From assembly GCA_025617745.1 (NCBI GenBank), contig CM046858.1, positions 36,597,119-36,661,118 on the forward strand: 64,000 nucleotides of DNA. Direction: 5' to 3'. How positions within the stretch are numbered: the first letter of the stretch is position 1; each line of letters begins with the position of its first letter. This DNA is from Heliocidaris erythrogramma (taxonomy: Eukaryota; Echinodermata; Echinoidea; Camarodonta; Echinometridae). A program made the position numbers and the translations under genes. This document shows, piece by piece, positions 56,976 to 64,000 of the stretch. A model generated the notes under the pieces. That model searched no databases, was not told the origin of the DNA, and saw nothing but the letters and a program-made list of their open reading frames with translations.

Positions 56976-58351
56976 TATTTATATATATATATATATATAT
57001 TTTGAATCGAAAGTCCACGTGTTGCTTTCTACTACAGTGTACCACAAACCCACTGACAGCTTCTCCTACCTCCAGTACAGTAGTTTTCATCCTAAGCACA
57101 TAAAGACATCGATAGTATACAGCCAGATGTTACGTTACAGACGGATTATTTCTAACGAACAAGAGTTCGCTCGAGAATCGCTTAAATTAGCGCGTCATTT
57201 CGTTGAAGCAGGATACCCTGTGGACTTGGTAGAAACAGGCAGACTCAAAGCATTACACCGTGACAGGGCGCGTCTTTTGAGTGATCACAAGGAAAAATGC
57301 AAATCACAACGTAAAGTACTTGTGACTACCTTTCACCCAGAAGTTAGCTCCCTCGCGAAGAACATTCGCCGTGAATGGCCCATTCTCCAACAGGATCCTC
57401 AGCTGGCCCTAAATTTGCTCTGCCACCACTGCACGCGCAAAGACAACCCAAAAATCTCCGTCGTTTACTGACTACCAGTTTGAGCGGCTTTGGGCAAGAG
57501 GCTAACAAAACAATGCGGCAAAACTAGGTGTCAAATATGCAAGCACATGATTCTTGATCAAAGTATCAGGCTTTCTGAAAAATGCACAATCAGACCCACT
57601 CCTTGTAACTGTGACGTAACGAATGCTGTGTATGCTATCAAATGTGCCAAATGCCCGAATGCCCTGTACATAGGAGAAACTCTCAGATTTAGGGAGAGAT
57701 TTAACAACCACAAGAGCAGCATTGCTCGCAAACTCCATCACCCTGTGGCAGAACACTTCAATACAGCTGCACACTCAGTGAGCGACCTACAATGCTGCAT
57801 TCTAAGAGACAGGCTCGTATCATTTGAAGACCGACATTTGTACGAAATCAAAATGATCGTTAAAAATGAGAGCTTCAAGAAGCCAGGCATGAACATAGAC
57901 ATGTCCTGGCTTACTAACTACACTTTTCTTTCGATAATACTACTCGTATTCTATTAGGCACCTACTCAAACACCACTGTTACTTTTCTTTTATGACGTAT
58001 TATTTTCTTTATGACGTTTTAGTAATTTCTCGCTCACTCCTCATGCGCCTTGCGTCTATAAGCGCACCTTTTATTATTATTATACGCTTTGGGTCCTAAT
58101 TTACCTGTCTGTATTTCTATTGTGACGTCTTCGTGACGTTTTTATGTTTTTGAGCTGTAAAGCGTTTCCAGGACGATGCGCCCGGTTATTTATAAACTAA
58201 TCGCGCATTGTCTTGGAAACGCTACATGGATAAGTTTTCGAAATTTTGTCATTATTCACTTGACAAAGACGGTGAGAGGATCGTCGAAAATTCGTGAGAA
58301 AATAAAATAGTTGGAGAAAAAAGCATGAAATGTCTACTGGTCTTTTTTTTG

Positions 58352-58384
<33 letters not shown>
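56976..58384 (+). mobile_element. Penelope-like element extent, between two (TA)n tracts
   Basis: It lies between TA runs at about 56970-57000 and 58356-58384. After the stop codon come about 400 bp with a strong hairpin, AGCGTTTCCAGGACGATGCGC (58161-58181) against its near-complement at 58203-58223 (two mismatches, 21-nt loop), and a second short one (TTTGTCA/TGACAAA, 58245-58267). These probably belong to the 3' end of the element. I see no convincing hammerhead core. Confidence 0.6.
57004..57957 (+). pseudogene. Penelope-like element: RT C-terminus and GIY-YIG endonuclease, 5'-truncated
   Basis: From about 57010 the frame reads TTVYHKPTDSFSYLQYSSFHPKHIK and on to SQMLRYRRIISNE, the C-terminal reverse-transcriptase region typical of Penelope-like elements, followed by LAKNIRREWPIL. 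A stop or frame change at about 57468-57495 breaks the reading, then CGKTRCQICKHM (Cys-rich finger) leads into a GIY-YIG domain: NAVYAIKC, NALYIGET, LRFRERFNNHK and the final Glu in RHLYEIKMI. The stop is at 57955. The catalytic part of the reverse transcriptase is absent, so it is a dead, truncated copy. A (TA)n tract abuts the truncated 5' end. Confidence 0.9.
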
Positions 58385-58386
<2 letters not shown>

Positions 58387-58557
58387 GGAACAACGTACAC
58401 AATTTCATACACCTAGTGAAGAAAAGAAAATTCAAATATAATGGAAACTTCAGAAACGTAACAGAACTACTCATATGACTCTATATGGGAGAATATTAAG
58501 TAAACATTGAAAGTCCCAAATTTCCCTCATGCGTTCCCTAACTTGCGGGTTCCATAT

Positions 58558-59458
58558 TTATGCGGATATAACGCTTGTGTGTGTCTGTAACCAGCGACCC
58601 ATTGTCTGAATATCGCTCGCGTCACATCCAGACATCGCAGCCGATGTTGCTGCACAAATGCGAAATGAATGAGAGGCAAAACGCGCCGCTGGGAGATTCA
58701 AGAATGTCAGACACTTCCGCAAAACTGCAGTAAACACGCGCCTCGTAAGTTGCCTCCCATCAAGTTCACAGAAGAACGATTCTCCAGTGAGAGACCTCAC
58801 GGCAAGATACCCCACTGCGGCTTCCACCGGGCACACCGGACTGCCAGCCATCTCCGGAATAATGATGGAACAACCCTTGCCCGACTGGTCCGTTTTGGAG
58901 GACCTAATGAAAAGCTTAAGCCTTTGAGATGGAGACTTCCCACAAAACAGACACATCAATGGCTCTAAGGCTGACCCAGGTGCCGACCTTGTAATCCCGT
59001 GAATTCACCGACCCTTAAAAATCCGAAAAATGCCATAGTGAAGCAAGATCTGAAAAGTGCATCATACGATGTACAAACCGCTGCCAAACATGGCAACAAC
59101 TTCTCCAATAAGCCTAACGTTATAGGACAACGTGTATCAACACTCGAACGCCGCCTACGACAACCCTCCAACAACAGCCTGACCACAAAATGCTGAGTCA
59201 CGTCAGTGCGACCTTGGGAACGTAGGTGAAATGACAAACCCGCGACATACGCGCCTATGGTGGAAGCCGCATAATCTCGCAAGGATAGGTAGGAGATAAA
59301 AATGCCACCTGCTCATGTGAGAAAGAGGCGTACTGTCCAGGAAAATATATTCCTACGAACTTACTAAATGCCTCTAGGGCTTGCCGATATACTGTCTGCG
59401 TATTCTGAGACCTAGCCGCATTGATTAAGCCTGTCCACTCCCGTTGAAGGTCGTCCAT
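58558..59458 (-). pseudogene. DIRS tyrosine recombinase
   Basis: An N-terminal core-binding part (ARSQNTQTVYRQALEAFSKF) shifts frame at about 59275 to RDYAASTIGAYVAGLSFHLR and then FLRVGEFTGL with the first catalytic Arg, and shifts again at about 58965 to the C-terminal domain with HSFRICAAT (H-x-x-R) and TMGRWLQ. The nucleophile Tyr does not follow in frame: a slip in an ACACAC run at about 58575 moves the expected YIR codons into another frame, and the ORF ends in SVISA. Confidence 0.85.
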
Positions 59459-60958
59459 AGATGGCTCGGGAAAGGCGTCGGCTGTGGGTCTGCGTCTGGC
59501 GCGAGTCGCCTGAACCGCTCGGTCTGGAAACGAGAAAGAGCATCAGCGATATTGTTACGACTGCCTGGAACATAGCAGGCTTTAAATCTGATGTTATGAC
59601 AGAGATAAATAACTTCCGTAGTAATCGCATCATCATGGGACATTTCGCTGTCTGTGAATTAATCACTGTTACCACAGCCTGGTTATCGGACCAGAAAGAC
59701 ACCGTTTGTTCGCTAAATGCGGGGCCTATAGGTGTAACGCTACAACAACAGGGAAGAATTCCAGGAGGGCAATGGAATACGCCGGCGTGCCAATACCCAG
59801 TGGCCACCTTTCTTGAACCCATTTTCCTCCGAAATAGACCCCGAAGCCAATGCTCCCGGATGCGTCGGTATGGAAGTGTAATTCCTCACTGCTCCATGTG
59901 TGTCGACCTAGAAAAAAGATCCTGCCGTTAAAACCCAACAAGAATTGCTGCCATGCTTCAAGGTCTTCCCTGGCCCCCGAAGAAAGACGGATTTTGTGAT
60001 ATTGCTCCCGTACGCTGGAAGACAAGTCGATAAGCCGCCTCAGGAACGCCCTGCCGGGCGAGACAGCCCTACACACAAAATTGAGGCTGCCGACCACCGA
60101 CTGCAACATTCGCTTTGTCGCTTTCTCTTTTCCAAGAACCGCCTCGATCAACTCCAATAAGGCAGCCACTTTCTCTTGTGGCACTCTCACCTTCCCAGAA
60201 ACCGAATCTATCTCCAATCCCAGAAAGGTGATGGATGTCACTGGCCCTTCCGTCTTTTCCCGGGCGATCGGCACGCCAAAGTGATCACAAAGAGCATGGA
60301 AGCTAACATAATTCCTTGACCGAATTCCCCACAAAAAAGAAGTCATCCAGATAATGCAACATGCTCCTCGAGCCCGCCACCTCTCGGGAACAATAATCTA
60401 AAAACGAACTCGTGGGCTCTCCGAAGCCTACGCTAAACCTACTATGACTGGCGCAAATAATCTGAGGAGATTGAAGAGCGCCATCATAAAGAAGAACCAA
60501 CCAACCAACCGAACTGAACTTTTCCCATGTCGAGCAGGCGATCGAACACCCAATTGGCATGCATCTGTCATAATAAAACTTGCCCCCTATGCACATGCCA
60601 AGCAAATCGAAATCATCAGGGTGAACGGGCAACAGGCGGAAGGCTGACTTCACATCAGTTCTCCCCATGCATGAACCCGCTCCCACACTCTGCACAAGCG
60701 CCACTGCATCATCAAATGTTGAGTAAACCACTGAACAATCTTTTGGGTCAATCTGGCCGTTAACTGAATTATCTTTTGGAGCGGACAGGTGGTGAATCAT
60801 TCGATACTCGCCGGCGCCTTCTTTGGAACTAAACCCACTGGTGAACAGCGAAAATTTGGAAATGGAGGAGTATCAAAAGGCCCTACTATGCGACCCCAGT
60901 CCACCTCCTTTTGCACCTTGTTGTGCAACAGCTCGCTGAGTTCATACGCCGACCTCAA
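59412..60958 (-). pseudogene. DIRS reverse transcriptase and RNase H
   Basis: In order: EVDWGRIVGPFDTPPFPNF and GLVPKK (about 60.85 kb), a frame change, MIHHLSAPKDNSVNG, GRTDVKSAFRLLPVHPDD, MPIGCS, HYLDDFFFVG (the YxDD box, about 60.34 kb), a frame change, FGVPIAREK, ITFLGLEID, FHTDASGSIGFGVYF (RNase H first Asp, about 59.87 kb), then SDNQAVVTVIN and GSRNNIADALSRFQ. These are the expected DIRS motifs. At least three frame changes make it non-functional. Confidence 0.88.
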
Positions 60959-60961
60959 GTT

Positions 60962-61692
60962 TTATGACATAACTGTAGTTTTTTGCCCTTTGAACCCAAT
61001 GCGAAACCCCTGTTGAAATCCGTCACGCAAAAATTTTGCATCTTGTGCATTGGGATAACGCCTCAGAAATGTGATCAAACGCTCGGGTTTAATTGGCGTT
61101 GGTGCCAGCGTTCTTGACCCGAGTCGACCCCGTGGACATCGGGTGCTATTGTGAGAGTCTCGCCCGCATCTTTCACACGCGTGTGTGAAGACACACGATT
61201 TTTTGGTACAACCGCCACCATTGAACGCGTAGCAGTACCTTGGGCCACTCTGCCGAGCACTGTACCCGCGACCAGCGCCACCCCGCCCCCTTGGGACAAT
61301 TCCTGCTCTCCTGGCGTTCCCGTAGGTACGAAAATTCGCCCCGCGGCTGGAGTCGCTATCGGCTGGTGCGTGCCAGCTCAGTTGCATGAATGGTGCCGCT
61401 GCCGTCATCAACCATAGTTCACTGTCACCCTAGCCCAAGATCGTGTGGGCTCTTGTTGTTGGCGGAGGCGAAACTGTGTATCATATGTCCGCCACCCGTA
61501 TCCCCCAAATCTTGCCGCGGTCCGAACAATGTCGATATATTTAAATAACTCACGAGCTCTGTTCCCGTGTTTTTCAGTACATATGGAGGCGAAGACCAGA
61601 AAGGCGCTCGTCCATTGTTCTATTGACGTGATTCGCGGGGGTTTGTTTTGTGGTTGTAGCTGCATGGTCGAGCCTGAGAACGTTAAGACCAT
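60962..61692 (-). pseudogene. DIRS Gag-like protein with CCCH and CCHC fingers
   Basis: It begins MVLTFSGSTMQLQ and includes TSIEQWTSAFLVFASICTEK, a block common to DIRS-type Gag. A one-base slip at about 61410 changes frame. The second part has Gly/Arg-rich RGRGGAGRGYSAR, then a C-x7-C-x4-C-x3-H finger and a C-x2-C-x4-H-x4-C zinc knuckle (CERCGRDSHNSTRC), both with all ligands in place. Nucleic-acid binding in the element particle is the family role. Confidence 0.8.
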
Positions 61693-61819
61693 ACCTGTAT
61701 CGTTACCCTGTGTTTCCCCAAGTCATCTCCCACGGTTGGCAATACTGGGGGAGAACCAAACCAAGACTTGTGTCTTGATGCTATTTTCTAAAGAAAACCG
61801 ACATCATACTACTTGTTTA

Positions 61820-62690
61820 TTAAAATCAAAGCCTGACCAGGCGTATTTATATACAATTCAACGCCACTTGTGGATTCATCGGTAGGACGTAATTGCTACA
61901 CTGTTGCCATAGACGTGGCAAACATCATCGGGATTCAGGACAGATGGAGATAGTTCATCTTCCTGAACTAGAATGATTTGAAAGAACTCATCTCCAGGAG
62001 GTCTGGGTCATTATACGTTATTGATTTTCTGGCTCATGTCGGGTTTAGCGTACAGCGCCTCTATATCCGGAGCTGGTGAGCTGGTGAGCTGGTAGCCATC
62101 TTATCCCCTCTAGATGCCTTCTGTTGAAGTGATGAGGAAATGGTTGAATCATACTGTACGATTCATGACTGTGCAAACTCGAAGGAATGCCTTCGACATC
62201 GTCCACCGAGCAATACGTACCATCTTGGTATTGTGTGATGGCACTGGCCATAGGTGCATTGTGCTGAGCAGTGCTTCTAATGCCACCCCCTGGACGGCCT
62301 CCAGACTCCTGTTCAACCATTTATCGTCGTGAAGGCAGGTTTGGTGGCCCACCTAGCAGTCCCGAGCATGACGCCATATTTTCTTGTTTAAAGCAATGCT
62401 CCGTTTCGTCCGGTGGGCGCTGATTAAATACAAAACCTTTTGGACCCAGAATCCACATCTTGTTGGGGTGTTTGATGTGTAAAGGTCGTCATTACTAGGG
62501 CTCCTGCATCATCGTCTTCCGTTACAGTTGAACCTTTCTGCATCGAATTCCTTCTCACCAGATATTGATGTTTACCAGGGATACTGTAGTAGCACTTCGT
62601 ATTGCAAGAACCAATGATGAAAGCAAGCCCTGATGCTGATATTGCGACCACTGCTATCAGAATAGGATAATCTAAAGTTCTCACTCAATT
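61820..62690 (-). pseudogene. Receptor relic I: membrane helix and tail fragment
   Basis: Duplicate of H, but it keeps more of the 5' side: DYPILIAVVAISASGLAFIIG (membrane helix, about 62.6 kb), CYYSIPGKHQYLVRRNSM, STVTEDDD, then frame changes to QDGTYCSVDDVEG, a short deletion, LYAKPDMSQKINN and the end of the tail. A 10-bp or so loss at about 62010 removes SDY. No ectodomain. Non-functional, with lesions partly different from H. Confidence 0.85.
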
Positions 62691-62714
62691 GCTATTAATA
62701 TTGTACTGTAAGAG

Positions 62715-62891
62715 CAGTGGCGTATTCAGGATTTCCAATAGGGGGGGGGGGGGCGCCAGGAATTATTGATTGCTGGGGTTCTTTGGAAAATTTTTGCTTC
62801 TGAAGAAGGACTGAGATGCAAATTAGTGCTATATGTGACAAATTTTGAAGCCTATTTAATGAACAATATTTTCAATTGGATACGCCCCTGT
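62715..62891. mobile_element. hAT-like non-autonomous repeat next to relic I
   Basis: It starts CAGTGGCGTATTCAGGA and ends GGATACGCCCCTG, imperfect inverted repeats of the CAGNGGCG type, with a poly-G run inside. Flanks TAAGAG (left) and TAAGAT (right; TAAGAG in the H copy at about 37510) look like a target duplication. The duplicate at 37291-37509 has lost the left end but has a longer right part. Confidence 0.55.
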
Positions 62892-64000
62892 AAGATTACA
62901 GTCTACATCAAGACGTCGGATGTGTGTGTGTGGGGGGGGGGGGGGGGGGTGGGCAGGGCTTCCCTCTATCGAGGGATAGGGACAAATTCTTTTTGTTCCC
63001 GGCTCCTTTCAAAGATTATTGCATAATATAAAAATTCTGCATTATTATTATTAATATGCTTTCTTTTGTGCTCTAAAATCCAACATTCCAAAACTTTCCA
63101 CCATTGATAAATGCCATTTTTGTCTTCTGATAAGTGCCCTTTTAACAAATATTTTCCCAATAGCACTTACAAAATAAATTCTAAAGTCCTCGAAAGAGCA
63201 ATACCTAGCTTTAAAAAAATTCATTCAGTAATGGATTCCTCTAGTGCCCCTCACTTAAAGCAAATGAGGACATTTTCTTCCAAAAAAAAAAATTCCAATG
63301 AATTTACAGTATATTCTTTTATCACATTTGTTTCAGGCGATGTAATCATTATTAAAACTATCTAAATCAGAATTTGTGACAGTGGGGGAGGAGGAGGTAC
63401 AAATGCAGAATACAGGGTGTCATATAAAAAAAAAAAATCATTATTTATGATACATGTATTTTGACCTTGCTTCACCCAGAGTTCATTCATTTAATAATTA
63501 TTCAGAACTCCAAACAGTCTTTTGTTGTATGTCTTATAGTAATGGTAATTAGTTCCTGTGAAAGAAAGTTGAACTCATTTAAATTCAGGTCTTAATATAT
63601 TCTTTTGTGAAGGTGCTCCTTATCATCAATTTCCTGAGTTGAGGTTTATTTTGGTTAGTACATGAAATGGTGTAAAATCTTTAGATGATTTACTATGGTA
63701 TATATGTAGGGGTAAACCTTCCCTTGGGGAGACACGATTTTGGCAGTAAAGTGCCATCATGATATTTTTGGTATACGCAGCTAGTGCTGTCTACTTGTAG
63801 TTTGGGGCTACGTTAGGATTATCTCCATCGGTACCAGTATAGGGGTACTACAGTCAGCCATATTTCTGTCATAGGCAGTCAACAAATGGTCTGACGGCGA
63901 CGCTACCACACCACTTGTGAGGGTTAGCAGACATCTCAGGGGCAACTGCCGATCATCTGTGTAATAAAACATATTTTTCTTTTATTATCTGTTACTTGTT
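62892..64000. other. Noncoding part of the duplicated segment, no gene seen
   Basis: AT-rich DNA with TG/poly-G at 62920-62950. The short open frames are shared with the other copy only where identity is high, with no sign of coding constraint. Confidence 0.5.

Larger units (their letters stand above)
58500..61760 (-). mobile_element. Decayed DIRS-order (tyrosine recombinase) retrotransposon
   Basis: Read leftward, it holds Gag, reverse transcriptase with RNase H, and tyrosine recombinase in the order of DIRS-type elements; no methyltransferase part is recognised. Every domain is broken by frameshifts. Outer ends are uncertain: receptor-flank homology starts at 61765 on one side and Penelope-related DNA ends at about 58384 on the other. 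The split or inverted terminal repeats of DIRS/Ngaro elements could not be identified by eye. Confidence 0.85.
61765..64000. repeat. Segmental duplicate of 36428-38719 (runs off the window)
   Basis: Colinear with the first copy from TGTGTCTTGATGCTATTTTC to the window end, including relic I, the hAT-like repeat and about 1.1 kb of noncoding DNA. A 120-bp piece present in the other copy is missing at about 63872. Confidence 0.92.

Noticed and set aside
58240-58290. Possible hammerhead ribozyme near the 3' end of the Penelope-like element
   Set aside because: A GTC and a GAAA lie between pairable arms, but the CTGANGA core is absent; the nearest sequence has at least two wrong core bases.

Overview
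The window looks like animal nuclear DNA: AT-rich, full of microsatellites, poly-G runs and MITEs, with DIRS, Penelope-like and Merlin elements and no bacterial-type operons. The mix of transposons and the base composition suggest a marine invertebrate deuterostome, perhaps a sea urchin. That is an inference, because no host marker gene is present. A gap of exactly 500 N lies at 56153-56652.

The main content is a tandem array of one family of single-exon, type I membrane receptor genes, all on the minus strand. Each full-length copy encodes a signal peptide, a cysteine-rich, heavily N-glycosylated, probably Ig-like ectodomain, one transmembrane helix and a cytoplasmic tail with tyrosine motifs of the SH2-ligand kind (YxxP, YxN, YxxM, and an ITIM-like SxYxxV). 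I do not recognise a named family. I count eleven to twelve copies or relics, in order: A (1-1595, runs off the window, open), B (6486-8336, intact), M (10720-12320, old relic), C (15036-18376, pseudogene with two MITEs), K (19060-24273, relic torn by large insertions), E (28345-29852, pseudogene), D (33221-35218, intact but shortened at the C-terminus), H (36480-37290, tail relic), L (39122-39363, 5' relic), F (42950-44844, one frameshift), G (50786-52738, pseudogene), J (54213-54585, relic) and I (61820-62690, tail relic). They fall into subtypes (A/L, B/E/F, C/D/G, K/J, H/I) whose order repeats. The array therefore grew by block duplication, and flanking DNA, including TATA-box promoters, was copied with the genes.

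Mobile DNA fills much of the rest: two Harbinger-type MITEs inside C, a 3.3 kb foldback-like element with a 9-bp target duplication inside K, a Merlin transposase relic split by a MITE, several small inverted-repeat elements, a 5'-truncated Penelope-like element at 57.0-58.4 kb and a decayed DIRS-order retrotransposon at 58.5-61.7 kb on the minus strand. Because the array is duplicated, several insertions have an empty-site homologue elsewhere in the same window, which fixes their ends precisely.

Taken together the window reads as a fast birth-and-death cluster of surface receptors with signalling tails, the layout seen in animal innate-immune and allorecognition loci. The architecture is read from the sequence. 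The immune or recognition role is inference.
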